Positions 49,045-59,695 of a stretch of DNA of 64,000 bases are shown one piece after another. Both the position numbers and the translations under genes were made by a program. The DNA lies in the NCBI GenBank assembly GCA_012862575.1, contig BLSF01000048.1, positions 253,797 through 317,796 of the forward strand. The letters run 5' to 3'. Below the pieces are notes generated by a model. It worked only from the letters and a program-made list of their open reading frames with translations. It did no database searches and had not been told where the DNA came from. Within the stretch, counting starts at the first letter, position 1. Each line of letters opens with the position of its first letter. The DNA comes from Parietichytrium sp. I65-24A (taxonomy: Eukaryota > Sar > Bigyra > Thraustochytrida > Thraustochytriidae).

Positions 49045-52000
49045 TCACTTTCTCTTTCGCACCTTCTCAGACATCGATTTGAAGGTGGCTTGCAGTTTTT
49101 CCTGAACACGCTCCTTGCGGGACTGGTTGACCTCAACAACAGAGCCGCTGCGGTTGTTGCGCGCGCTGACTCTCGCTTGGGTTTGCTCCAACGCAGTACG
49201 AAAGGGGTTCGAAATGTTACTAGACATCCTGTTGAGCGACTGCTTCAAGCGGTACGCCGCCGCAACTGCCTTGTGGTCCGTTGAAGTTGGCTGCGCCCGC
49301 ATAGCGGTTGCCTCTCCGCTGGTTGGAAAGCCCTTGAGCTCTGAGACGGTGTACGTCTCTGGAAGGATAAGATCTCGGGATTTGAGGTACTGCGCATTTT
49401 TTAGCCAAGGGTCATCCTCCCACGGCAGCCTAGACGAGAATCGGTTTCCTTGTTCGTATTTTTTAAAGCGGTCTCTGAGAGCCTGAAGAGCGCTCTCTGC
49501 CTTCTGGTCCTCAAAATCTCGCGCGACGTCAGGCGAAGAAGACTCCCCTTCCTTATCCACTGTCTTCAAGTCAAGGCTCATCATCTCCTTGAGCTTGTCA
49601 ATGACAGTCTTGTGCTTTCTTTTCTTGGGGATCCGATTCTCGTGAATCGCGGAGAGGATCGTCTTGTAGAAGGATTGCGGCAGATGCAGCTTGATCCAGA
49701 CAGTCAAGTAGTTCTCCATGGCTTCGTCCGAAGGAAGGAACGTAGTTAAAACCAGGCAAAGAAGGTCGACGCCAGCTTCGATACTGGATCGATTCGGGTT
49801 GCGCGTGAGCTGCATAACAAGCTGCGCCTGGATTTCATCGCGAATGTACTCGTTGCTGAGACCGCTGAAGATTACCTTCCAGCCAGCAGCGTTTCGCATG
49901 GCGTTGGTGGAGTTCTTTTTAGAGTCGCCCATGTAAATCTTGATATTCTCAAAGACATGGAGCGCTTCCTTGATCTGGTCGCGGCTCTTGAGCTCCAGGA
50001 CGGAGGTGCTGAGCTTGAGTGTGAATCCAATGTCCGATGAGGTTGGAGTCCGGGGAGACGGGCATGGGGTGAGGGACATGGCAGCTGGCTGATGTTCCGA
50101 ATCCTCCTTTACAGCGACAGACTTTTCGTTCTGGCTGTTCATGCTCTTCTGCGACTCCACAAGCTCTTGAAGGGTTTGGGGAGACTGCTGAGTGCGGGGC
50201 TTGGCGCACACTCCTGGGAGGAGGATTGAGCACTGCGACGAAGATGTCCTGCCTCGCACTCTGTCGAAGCTGAAAAAGTCTGCGTAGTTGGGGAACACTT
50301 TGGCAAAGTTGAGCTCGCGGAAGCGCATGTATCGGTGAAGAAACCTTTTCTTATCATTTGCGCGCTTCGCAGCCTCCATCTCCAACTCGACGAATTTGAT
50401 TTCTTCGAGTTGCAGCAGCGAGTGGACCTTTTCGATAGCAGCATCGGTGTACTCAAGTTCTTCTGCCTCTTTCGCGACTTTTTCAAGAAGTGGGCGCTGA
50501 ACTGTTTCAATGGCTGCCTTGGCGTCGTCATCCAGTCGCCTGTACCTCGAGGCAGTCTCTTTGACTTTGTCAAGGGCTTCGTTCGACCGGGCGTACTCCT
50601 GGGCCTCCTTGCTGACTTCTTCCAACTTTTCGCGATCTCGGGTCTCAAGAGCTTCTTCGACCTTTGGCTCGAGATCCTCCACGGTGCCGCCATCCAAAAG
50701 CTCCTTGATGTGGTCGTACAGCTCCTTCTGGCGTTCGGTCATCGGGTACCCTTCGTCGCGAAGACGGTCAGCATCATCGATCACGGCCTCTGCTTTGTCC
50801 ACGTCAAGGTCAGCCTTAGTCTCCACGTCCTCAAACTCCTCCATGTCTTCCTCCACGGTTTCCCATTGTTCAAGCCCAGCGTGCATCTTCTTGGCTGCCT
50901 TGAGACTTGGTGGGTTGATCTTGAAGAGAGTACCGATGCTTCCGAGAATGTGCGGAACGTCGTCGATGGCGCCTTCAAGAGTGGACACGTCCGGCTCATC
51001 TTCGGACATGGCTTTCTTGAGCGAACGCTCTGCGTTCTCCAATGCTTTACGTAGCTTGAGAGCCAAACCACGACGCCATGCAGACTGAATCTTGGGGACC
51101 TCGGTAGCAAGCGCAAGGTCGCGAAGGAGCTCAAGCATTTTGTGGTCATCCACGCGATAGAGAACGCGAGCTTCTCCGATCTGTACACCAGCAAATTTTT
51201 GCGGGGATGCATCCAGAATCTCTTGGCAAAAGTTCTTGAGATCGTGGTCGGAGTCGGCTTTGCTATGGTACGTGTAACCGACGTTGATGCACCGGTAGCG
51301 GCGCACGAATTCGTCGTGCAAGAGGCGGAACGGGTACCCGGTTTTGCGGATCTCGACAGCCTCAAAGACACCAGAAGCGCGAAGCTGCTCGAGGCATTTA
51401 CGGCCATCAAAGTGATTTGGCTCTTGCTCTGCGTTTGGCTTTATACATCGGATATAACGGGACTGCGTCTTGTTGAGAATTCGCATCAAATCGTTGAGCT
51501 GATTGCGGAATTTGCCGCTCTGACTGATCACTTTTACGCGGTCGTTTTCGTCCAGCACTGGGAAAAGGTCTTGGGTTAGATCATCTTCCGATTTTGCGCA
51601 AATGTCATACAAGTCCTGGAAGAGGGTGTCGGAGTTTTTGGTGATGAATCCGCGACAGTCGTACGTCACGACTCCGGCAAAGTGTTTGACTGAAAAGTTC
51701 AAAGGCTCATCGTTGCCACGAGCGACACCCTTCTTGCCGCCTGATCCAGCACTCTTGAAAGCCGGATGGCCCTTTTGCACAGCTTCTACGCGGCCCATGA
51801 GGCGGGCATCTGTACCGCCGGGCACCACGCACTCATCGTCCAAGAGATTAAGAATTCCATCAGGTTTCTTATCAATCAGATCCAGGACAGGCTGATTGTC
51901 CTGAAAGCTAATGTGCTTGTATTGAATGCGCTCGAGCTCATACAAGTCTTCTTCGTCGCCGAAGGTGTGCTGGTTGAAGAGTTGTTGCAGGCGCTCGTTC

Positions 52001-53949
52001 GCGTAGTTGATACATAGCTGCTCAAAGGAGTTGTGTTCGAAAATTTCGAAGCCAAAAATGTCGAGAATCCCAATGAATTTGCCAGTGGCATCTCCAAAAG
52101 AGCTGTTAACGCGGTTCACCAACCAGTCAAAGAGGCGGCTGTACACCGCCTTGGCCAGAGAATCACGAGCCTGAGAGGCTTGGTTTGCTTTCAAGGGGAT
52201 GGTCGACTTCTCCCCTCGCACCACAATGGTGCGCTGAGTAAGTACCTTCTCCAGTTGGTCAACTTGGATATCGAGGAGTTCGGATGCGTTGTTGAGAGCC
52301 ATCCGAGCGCGCGAGATGTTACTGTTGTCGTCGTCGTCGTCGCCGCCGCCCGCTTCGCCATCTTGTTCCTCACCTTCTTCGCCTTGCTGACCGCCGTCTT
52401 GCTGATTGGCGCCACGTGAGCCAGCCTCCACCTCGTCATTGACAGCACACCCCTTCTGATTATTTGACAATTTTATTTCGACAAATTCCATGTTTCCGAG
52501 GTGCAAAACCGCGGCGGTGGTCCGCAAAAGCCACTCCTTTTCTTCGTCCTCAAACCCAAGCTGCTCAAGAGCGTTCATGACCTTTTCGAACTCGCGGCCA
52601 TCGTCAACTCCTTTGACGGTAACACATCCGCTTTGGTTAAGGTAGTTGAAGTTCTCTGCCCCCCCGGTGAGCATGTAGCGGTCACACAAACCTTCATCGC
52701 TCATGATCTGGTAGAAGATGTGGTAGTTTCGCTCAGTTTTCGCTTGCAAGGTGACGCGGGAGCTCTCCAGCAGAAAGCTTGTGATTTGTGCACCGTTGAT
52801 CTGCTTGGAGCGGCGGTCGATATAGACGGCAATCCACTTACCGAAACGACTCGAGTTGTTGTTACGAACGGTTTTGGCGTTGCCAAAGGCCTCCAAGACT
52901 GGGTTGGCAACCAGAACCTTGTGTTCAACCTTTTGGTCTGTGTCGGTGCCGCCGCCAGCGACCATGGTCATTTCGAAACGGCGGCTGCTCCGCTCGCCAT
53001 CTTTGCGGCTTGCGGCAACTTTGGCGAGGAAGTCAAGGCACTGCTTGGTCGCATGTGTCTTCCCGGCTCCGGACTCCCCGCTGACAAGAATTGACTGTGA
53101 CTTGTTCTCGTTCAGGAGGTAGTCCAAGGAGTCGTTTGCAATGCCGAATACGTGCGGCGGAAGGCTCTTGCCAAGTGACTGTGCATCGGCGCCCATGCGC
53201 TGCAGCTCAATGTTGGCCTGATTGTACAGCGGGAGGTCCTGAAACGGATTGACGGAAATAAGAACGGTCCTGCCAGATCCAACCCACGTGTAGATGTCAT
53301 TGCCTTCGTACCGCAGTCGCAGGTTGTGTAGAATCATGCCCTCATCCAGGGCCGGGAGCGCCACGAGGTCTTCCTCGATGCGATCCAGGGCCGCCCTTTT
53401 GAGCGGCCACAGAGGGACCTTTTGGGACACTCCGCCAGTGAGCTTGCCCTTCATGATGCCGATGTGGGGTATCTTTACGCTCTTGTTGTCCATCGTGCGC
53501 ACCTGTACCTCGCCATTCTTCTCTCTCACCTTGACCACGCCCGGCTGCCACACATTGGTCGGGTGCGGCACCCACACCCACTCCGCCTTGTCATCTTCCA
53601 GCTCCTGCTCGCTCTTGAGCACCTCCGGTTTCTCCCACTGCACCTTGCCCGTGTCCAGATCAAAGTAATATACGTCCCCGTTCAACGTGCGCCGCGTGTC
53701 CCACCCGGTCTGCACCATCGCCTCCGCGTCTTCCTCGTCCAGCTCAAAGTCGCGCTGGCTCGACACCGGCCGCGACCTGCCCAGGATCTGCAGGAACCGC
53801 GACTTCCACTTGGAGCTCCTCCGCTCGCTCGCTGTCTTGCGCTCCGCGCGCGCGAACACGCTCGTGCGCCTCTTACGCTCTTCCGCCGGGAACTCGGCCC
53901 AGTAGCTCGACCTACGGATTTCCGCCCTCTTGTTCCTTGACATGAGCAT
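49045..53949 (-). CDS. Unconventional myosin with N-terminal WW and C-terminal MyTH4 domain
   Basis: A 1634-residue actin-based motor in one exon. A basic N-terminus is followed by a WW domain (about 80-112; GWDTRRTLNGDVYYFDLDTG, then VQWEKPE) and an SH3-like segment. The motor spans about 190-960: P-loop GESGAGKTHATKQC, switch I NNNSSRFGKW, switch II DIFGFEIFEHNSFEQLCINY, actin-binding region near SRYIRCIKPNAEQEPNHFDG. A Gln/Glu/Asp-rich insertion lies in the middle of the motor at about 505-545. One IQ-like motif (IQSAWRRGLALKLRKAL) suggests a short lever arm. An acidic helical tail follows, then a MyTH4-like domain (about 1320-1460, GLSNEYIRDEIQAQLVMQLT) and a basic C-terminus. No FERM domain is seen after MyTH4, which is unusual, although several protist myosins differ from the animal layout. 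Likely role: cytoskeletal transport or membrane tethering. Confidence 0.9.
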   Translation of the reverse strand: MLMSRNKRAEIRRSSYWAEFPAEERKRRTSVFARAERKTASERRSSKWKSRFLQILGRSRPVSSQRDFELDEEDAEAMVQTGWDTRRTLNGDVYYFDLDTGKVQWEKPEVLKSEQELEDDKAEWVWVPHPTNVWQPGVVKVREKNGEVQVRTMDNKSVKIPHIGIMKGKLTGGVSQKVPLWPLKRAALDRIEEDLVALPALDEGMILHNLRLRYEGNDIYTWVGSGRTVLISVNPFQDLPLYNQANIELQRMGADAQSLGKSLPPHVFGIANDSLDYLLNENKSQSILVSGESGAGKTHATKQCLDFLAKVAASRKDGERSSRRFEMTMVAGGGTDTDQKVEHKVLVANPVLEAFGNAKTVRNNNSSRFGKWIAVYIDRRSKQINGAQITSFLLESSRVTLQAKTERNYHIFYQIMSDEGLCDRYMLTGGAENFNYLNQSGCVTVKGVDDGREFEKVMNALEQLGFEDEEKEWLLRTTAAVLHLGNMEFVEIKLSNNQKGCAVNDEVEAGSRGANQQDGGQQGEEGEEQDGEAGGGDDDDDNSNISRARMALNNASELLDIQVDQLEKVLTQRTIVVRGEKSTIPLKANQASQARDSLAKAVYSRLFDWLVNRVNSSFGDATGKFIGILDIFGFEIFEHNSFEQLCINYANERLQQLFNQHTFGDEEDLYELERIQYKHISFQDNQPVLDLIDKKPDGILNLLDDECVVPGGTDARLMGRVEAVQKGHPAFKSAGSGGKKGVARGNDEPLNFSVKHFAGVVTYDCRGFITKNSDTLFQDLYDICAKSEDDLTQDLFPVLDENDRVKVISQSGKFRNQLNDLMRILNKTQSRYIRCIKPNAEQEPNHFDGRKCLEQLRASGVFEAVEIRKTGYPFRLLHDEFVRRYRCINVGYTYHSKADSDHDLKNFCQEILDASPQKFAGVQIGEARVLYRVDDHKMLELLRDLALATEVPKIQSAWRRGLALKLRKALENAERSLKKAMSEDEPDVSTLEGAIDDVPHILGSIGTLFKINPPSLKAAKKMHAGLEQWETVEEDMEEFEDVETKADLDVDKAEAVIDDADRLRDEGYPMTERQKELYDHIKELLDGGTVEDLEPKVEEALETRDREKLEEVSKEAQEYARSNEALDKVKETASRYRRLDDDAKAAIETVQRPLLEKVAKEAEELEYTDAAIEKVHSLLQLEEIKFVELEMEAAKRANDKKRFLHRYMRFRELNFAKVFPNYADFFSFDRVRGRTSSSQCSILLPGVCAKPRTQQSPQTLQELVESQKSMNSQNEKSVAVKEDSEHQPAAMSLTPCPSPRTPTSSDIGFTLKLSTSVLELKSRDQIKEALHVFENIKIYMGDSKKNSTNAMRNAAGWKVIFSGLSNEYIRDEIQAQLVMQLTRNPNRSSIEAGVDLLCLVLTTFLPSDEAMENYLTVWIKLHLPQSFYKTILSAIHENRIPKKRKHKTVIDKLKEMMSLDLKTVDKEGESSSPDVARDFEDQKAESALQALRDRFKKYEQGNRFSSRLPWEDDPWLKNAQYLKSRDLILPETYTVSELKGFPTSGEATAMRAQPTSTDHKAVAAAYRLKQSLNRMSSNISNPFRTALEQTQARVSARNNRSGSVVEVNQSRKERVQEKLQATFKSMSEKVRKRK

Positions 53950-53996
53950 GCTTTCCCCGCATCCGGTGCCCGCTCAAGCACCGCTCTCTTCTTTCT

Positions 53997-54027
<31 letters not shown>

Positions 54028-57000
54028 TGTCTATCTCCTCCTGCCGCTCTTGCAAGAGCACGACTGTTCCGCGACGGTTCCGCGCCTGCTTTTTCAGACC
54101 CCGCGCGCACGTCCGCGCTGCTTGCTAGAGTTCAAGTTAGCGATCTGCCACTACCCTGTGTAGTGTCTCCTCTCTTCTCTCTCATCCTCTCTCATTCTCT
54201 CTCTCTTTACTCTCTCACTTGCTCTCGCTCTCTCGCTCTCTCACTTCCGTTCTATGCTATGGCGTAGAGCAGCCTTAGCCTGCAAGCACACGCCGCAGAG
54301 GCAGGAGGGAGAAGGAGGAGGGGGAGGGGCGGGGAGGGTGCCGAGGGTAGCGGCGGCGGTAGCGGCATGCTAGTGCGATGCGCTGAGGTGGGAGGGGGGT
54401 AAGGGATGCTACGGGAGGCTAGGGAATCAGGACTTGTTGGAAGGAGTGGTATGAGAGAGAGAGATAGAGAGAGGAGTGGGTGCGTGACTCTTGTGGAGGA
54501 CTAACGTGTTGAGTAGTGTGGCCTCCTTGTTCGAACTTACTGTTAATAAAAATACTTGGCAATCTAAAGCACGATTGTGAGGCAGGGCTAGAACATCCCT
54601 GTGTGCGCACGTGTGTGTGACTGGGTATTTTTGGGCCATATGAGGATATTAGAGAGAATGGTATGGACTCGATAGTCTGCTCGGAGAGTTTGTGTGCTAA
54701 TTGTCCCCATAGTTAAAAGCTTAGGTGAGTCACGTTGGTATATTGAATCGCTAATGAGGTGCTAATACTTTTATAAATATTTGCACTATGCGATGCGTGT
54801 AGGGAGGTCACGGGTGTTAAGGAATAGGCTATTGAACCATCGCGCCATTCTTAGCATTCCTCCGCGGGAGATGGCCACACTAAGGCGAATGCTACCCAAT
54901 CCCCTGACCGCCAGAATCACGTTCTGCTAGTGATAGACGCTATGCAAACATAGCCCGTCCTAATCCACGCGTGTGAGTGTGCGATTCACAATTCATTACA
55001 ACGCCTACAGCCCGTCTACCCCATTCACCTATCCCCTGAACATCCTTGAGGATCCTACATTATGGATCCTCTAGGTTTGTGCTATTGGTAGTAAGGAAGT
55101 TACAGGTGCGCACGTGGGTGTGTTCCTGCCGAAGGTATTCGCTACGCGCCAGTTCTGTCGGGGGAAATTGGAAGAAATTGGCTGTTCGCGGGCGTGAATG
55201 AGTGAGAGCAGCGAGCAGATGTGGAATAAGTGTGGAATTGACATAATGACAAAAAGCAATTTTTATTAAAAAGTGGCGGAGAATGAAAAGCATGTGATTT
55301 TCTAAGGATTGTGATATTGTTCTCCGTGCTTTGGAGTCTTTGTTTGAGCGGGCATCTGGGCATCTCAGAAGGATGGGTCGCTTCAAACTGTTTTGTTTTC
55401 AAGTGTGGCACCAGTGGCACCGATGGCACGAACAGGCAGGTCTACCGTCACGGTTGTCACGGTGCCACAGCGAACGGGCATTGAGGATGATGATGCAGAA
55501 CCTATCGATGGATTTTGGGAGCCTGGGATTCCTTGGGTCGTTTCTCGACTTTTATCATTATTTCATCCATCTTTACAGTTAGTTTAGTTACCGAAAAGTT
55601 AGTGTTAGTTTACTTTACTTCTAAAAGGAGTTTCGGCCCGAAGTGCCTGTTCAGTAACTTGCCTGCAGTGGAGCCTCAGAGAGCTGAGGACAACAAGACA
55701 ACAGGACCAATCAGAGCTGTGTAGCCTGAGCCTCTTGTACTCACTTCGGTACTCTAGCTGGTAACTCTGTGCGGAAGTTGAGAAGCAAATCACAGTCAAA
55801 GAAAGTAACAGGCCGTGACTTGAACGTTTTCGGCGTTCTCCCGCCACAAAATAAAATCGCCTTCGGCTGTACTTGGAGCGTTACCAGCATCAGTAAAGCA
55901 AAAGCGCACACCACACACGCACACTCTCCTCTCACACCTCTTTGAGTCAAGGTAACTCTCTGCGCCACCTCGACTCGACGCAGCCATCGTGAACCAAGCT
56001 ACCAGACGTTCGAGCTTGTGCACCCCACTATTCGATTCTCGATGCCGCATGCTCGATCGGCGATGCTACTTTCGCAGTCGATGTCGCTCTGAGGTTTCGC
56101 ACGAGTTCTCGACGACAAGTTAAGGAAAGAAAGAGTTGGCGAGAGGTTGTCCTTGCAGAATCACGGCACGCTGGTCTTATGCGCGAGCTAGCCATCGCAA
56201 ACTTGCAAGATCTTTCGAGTTGTTTCGCCATCCTTGCAGTGATTCGGCATGCTCAGAGCGTTGGCTCTGGTCGAGAACGCAAAAGACGGTGTAAAATATC
56301 GAAGTTTGCAGCGACCTGCACAGTGAGCAGTACGGCACCAGGACTAGTACAGTAATCGATGATCACTCGACAGCGAACGGAATGATCCTCTCTCTCAAGA
56401 TTGATTCTGCTGTCGACAACAAGATCGGCTGATGCGTTACATTCATAACAACCTCACCCTGAGCTCATCAAAGCCTGCCTCGCACCGGTTTAGTACTAGT
56501 ACCACAACTGGTAGCGCACTCAACAACAACAATAACAATAACAACAAACACAAGGTTGGTACTGAGGACCAGTAGGTAAATAACAGTACCTTCTGCCGAG
56601 CAAGTCGGAGCTGCCTGTGGAGAACAACTAAATATAAAGTGCCGCGAAAGAACGCACACAAGTCTAGGGCGACTCGAAAGCAGCGCATTATTCTTAATTG
56701 GGCATTCACCGCATGCGATGGCATGCGTTTCATGCGCGGTGCCCGGATGGCCCGGACCCAAAACTCCACGGCACATTCGCACCGACAGTAGGCAACAGAG
56801 CCAGAGCCAAAGCCAGAACCAGTATCACAGCCGCGACATGAGGTCCTAGTCGCAGTGCCGTTGCGAACCCGATTCGCCGTCACGCCAGAGGCGTGTGCGA
56901 CTCGCCAATGACCAAAACACAAGAAAAAACGGGAATTGCTGCGCGTCGCGCCAATCTGGCCTAGTTCGCCTTCAATCCTTTCGCTTTGAAGAAAGCGACA

Positions 57001-57438
57001 CGGCAATCAAACGACTGTGAATTAATTTGGTCGCTTTTGCGTGGCCTGAGAGTCGCCGGATCCTCCATGCCAGAACAATATCCCAGCCAAGCGGTGTCTT
57101 ACATTTTTAGATAGATAGCGATAGTGCGGGATTCGGAACGATTTGCCTGCTCTGAATCCAGAATTCTGAATTCACTGACTGTGGATTCATTCACAGACAG
57201 GAAAAAGTGCGAGTACTCTAGTCCCGGCAGGTACATACATGGAGGTGAGCAGGGCGGACAAGGTCGACTAGGCTGTGGGAAGACTGTGAGCGTCCCCGGG
57301 TGCTGGCGTCGGTGCTCGAGTACCCGCTTTCGGCGCTTGTGGGATAGTCAAGCCACGAGCGCGGTCGACGGGCGAATATATCCTTACGGAGTAGAGAATA
57401 GTGGTCAACGTGAGCTTTCGGCTGCGCGGTGAGAGAGA
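53950..57438. other. Divergent intergenic region (3.5 kb)
   Basis: It begins with long CT-rich runs (53985-54035 with CTCTCTGT repeats, and 54175-54250), plausibly promoter and leader of the myosin gene. An AAC/AAT repeat lies at about 56520-56550. Near the phytochelatin-synthase-like gene there is a TGACTGTGGAT / ATTCACAGACA inverted pair at 57176-57199. No RNA gene or coding region was recognised. Frames up to 187 codons in this stretch look like chance. Confidence 0.55.
53985..54035. repeat. CT-rich simple repeat (CTCTCTGT units)
   Basis: Repeated TCTCTCTGTCTC units just upstream of the myosin start codon, so purine-rich in the transcript's leader. It may be a promoter or leader feature. 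Confidence 0.8.
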
Positions 57439-58608
57439 ATGGAGAGCGTGTTCCGCAAGCAGGAGAATCCCCGGGGATGCGGACTTGCGTCACTGGCGAT
57501 AATAGTTGACGATCTGCGCCGGGCCAGGTTCGACCAAGTTCCTGATGTGTTCATCAAGGAGGAGGATGTAATAAATATGCAGAGCGGCAAGGGAGTACTG
57601 GACATGGAGCAGGTCGGGCAGCGTGGAATGACGCTGCCGCAGCTTTCTCGGTTGGCATGGGACATTGGGCTGTCCAATTTTTACGTTCACGCGAGTGACT
57701 TTCAGAGTTTGACCGACTTTAAAAGATCCGTCCAACGCTTGCTCTCCCTTGGACGGCGCATTATTCTCAACTATCACATGACAATTGCTGGGCAACCACC
57801 TTTCCAAGGCCACTTTAGCCCGCTAGTCGCGCTAGACGTTGCGGTCGACGAAGAGCGCAAAGCCTTTGCCGTCCTCGACTGTTGGATGCAGACGAAGGAA
57901 AACAAGGTCTTTCTTGAGGAAGACAAGGTTTGGGCCGCCATGCAAGACATCGACCTTGACTCTGGAAGGAGCCGCGGCATCCTCGTGGTCTGTAGTAGCC
58001 GCTTGCCAACCACTCTTGAAGAGCCGATTCCTTCACAGCTTGATCTTCGCGGCAAAGCACGTTTTGCTGATCCCAGGATCTTTCTCGACAAAGAAATGGA
58101 GGCTCTGTATGCTTTTATAAACGCAGAGTATGCCTCTAAGCCATTTGTGAAGGAGTCAGTGCGAGACACCATTCTCCGGGTCACCAAAGAGGAGCTTTCC
58201 GCCATGTTAGACAAAGGCAGCCTCGCGGTTCTCGTGTCTGCGGACGGAGAGGTTCACAATGCTACGGATGTCAAAGAAATACTTGGTGTCGTCCAATTCG
58301 AGCAACTCTCAGAAGGTGAGGCGGAGTGGGGTATGTTGTGCACTAAAAGCGCGTACCGCGGCCATAGTATTGGAAGCTTGCTCATGGACTGGGCTGAGAT
58401 GAAGTGCATACAGAGTGGTGCAAAAACCCTGAAGCTGTGCTATTTTGATTACGAACGAGATGTTGGCGTGTATGGGAAAAACTACAGACAGAAAGGCTAC
58501 GTGGAATTCAGCGAGAGTCCGCTTCCTCCAAATGTGCAGGGCAACTGCAAAGAGGAGTATGAGAACTGTGTATTCATTCATGCCAAGCTATCTCTGGACT
58601 CCGAGTAG
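57439..58608 (+). CDS. Phytochelatin-synthase-like protease domain fused to GNAT acetyltransferase
   Basis: A 389-residue, single-exon gene with ATG in a GAGAGAGA leader. Residues 1-190 match the phytochelatin synthase (papain-like, C83) fold: C14 in NPRGCGLASLAIIVDDL, H125 in GHFSPLVALD and D147 in AVLDCW form the expected Cys-His-Asp triad with near-family spacing, followed by RGILVVCS. About 200-385 is a GNAT N-acyltransferase domain with acetyl-CoA-loop-like SAYRGHSIGSLLMDWAE, in which the usual Gly at the fourth position is Ser, and a C-terminal Y/F-rich strand region. Phytochelatin synthases transfer gamma-Glu-Cys from glutathione to make metal-binding peptides; related short proteins only hydrolyse glutathione. 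The family's Cys-rich C-terminal sensor domain is absent, replaced by GNAT. A role in thiol/metal or glutathione-conjugate metabolism is inferred. Confidence 0.8.
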   Translation: MESVFRKQENPRGCGLASLAIIVDDLRRARFDQVPDVFIKEEDVINMQSGKGVLDMEQVGQRGMTLPQLSRLAWDIGLSNFYVHASDFQSLTDFKRSVQRLLSLGRRIILNYHMTIAGQPPFQGHFSPLVALDVAVDEERKAFAVLDCWMQTKENKVFLEEDKVWAAMQDIDLDSGRSRGILVVCSSRLPTTLEEPIPSQLDLRGKARFADPRIFLDKEMEALYAFINAEYASKPFVKESVRDTILRVTKEELSAMLDKGSLAVLVSADGEVHNATDVKEILGVVQFEQLSEGEAEWGMLCTKSAYRGHSIGSLLMDWAEMKCIQSGAKTLKLCYFDYERDVGVYGKNYRQKGYVEFSESPLPPNVQGNCKEEYENCVFIHAKLSLDSE

Positions 58609-59695
58609 AAGAAAAGAACAGTTTCCAACTTTGCGAGCGCTATGCCAGACTCAGTCGTCCCTCGGGCCTTTGGCTGTTGTGGGTTGCCCAACCGTATGAT
58701 AACGACTTGACCTTGGCGAGTTCAACCTGCGCTATTCAGGGATATTCAGAGCCAGGCTTGGGCAGTACTGAGTACGGATCGCTTAGAATTTCTCCTCTCG
58801 CAGTGTCTCGTATACTCTAATACCATAGATCGTCTAAGTTATTACATGTAGATAAAAAGGCAATACTCGAGTACGTACCGAGAGACGTGTGCGAACCCAC
58901 TTCCTTTTCACAGACAGTGAGCGCTACTCACGTCAGTACAGACTGACCTTTGCTCATCTTCGGTAGTCTGGTACTAGTAGTGCTAATGCGGTACGTGGTA
59001 ACACGTGCCGCTGCGCAATTTTCAACCTCAGCCACTGAGCATCACTGAGCCACCCCGCCCACTTGGCACAACATAGCTGTGCAACGAAACGACACCATCG
59101 TACTCACATGTCATGTCAGTCCAATCGCGACCTTTACCCTTTGTTTTGAAAATCAGTTTTGATTTATTTTCTTTCGTGTCATGTTTCACGTGTGCACAAA
59201 CTCGGGCAAGCTCCCTAGCTCACCAGCCTAGAGAGGCTTAAATTAGGCTCTCTGTTTCGTGTAGTCAGGCAACCCGCTCGAAGGTAGCTTGGCGCGTAAG
59301 AGCAAGCTACTCGAGCAGCGGCAACTCAGCGTTGTTGTTTGTGCACACGCTGTAGTTTGTCGTAGTTGCTGTTGGTGCCGTCTACGTCGTCTACGTACCA
59401 CTCATGGTCAATCCATCAACCAAATCAAACTAATCGAACTAATCAAACAACGCGTTTGTGAAGAACAATCACAGACCACAAGCAGACCGCGTACCGCCAG
59501 TGCGTATACGTACACGTATGCGCAAAGACAGAGACAGAGACAGAATCGCAGGAATCGCAGGAAACGCAGGGAGGGGTGCGGTGACGAAGAGACACGGTAC
59601 GAGAGCGCTCTGCACAGGGAGGACTTGGCCAAGAGGTTGGGAGGTGGTGTGAGGGTGCAATCTGGTTCGAAAGAGAGAGAAGAAGAGTCGGAGAG
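58609..59695. other. Intergenic region rich in GTAC palindromes
   Basis: About 1.1 kb without a recognisable gene. It includes an exact GTACTGAGTAC palindrome at 58765-58775, CGAGTACGTACCGAG near 58870, GGTACTAGTAGTGC near 58970, and GACAGAGACAGAGACAG and AATCGCAGG short repeats just before the first Nudix gene. A frame running into the Nudix start is not supported. Confidence 0.6.

Noticed and set aside
53422-53940. 172-codon plus-strand frame opposite the myosin N-terminus
   Set aside because: His/Leu/Arg-rich antisense shadow of a GC-rich coding region. The sense strand encodes WW and motor sequence.
54825-54905. tRNA-like string on the minus strand (TTAGTGTGGCC with GGTTCAATAGCC)
   Set aside because: A cloverleaf could not be drawn; box spacing and arms do not pair.
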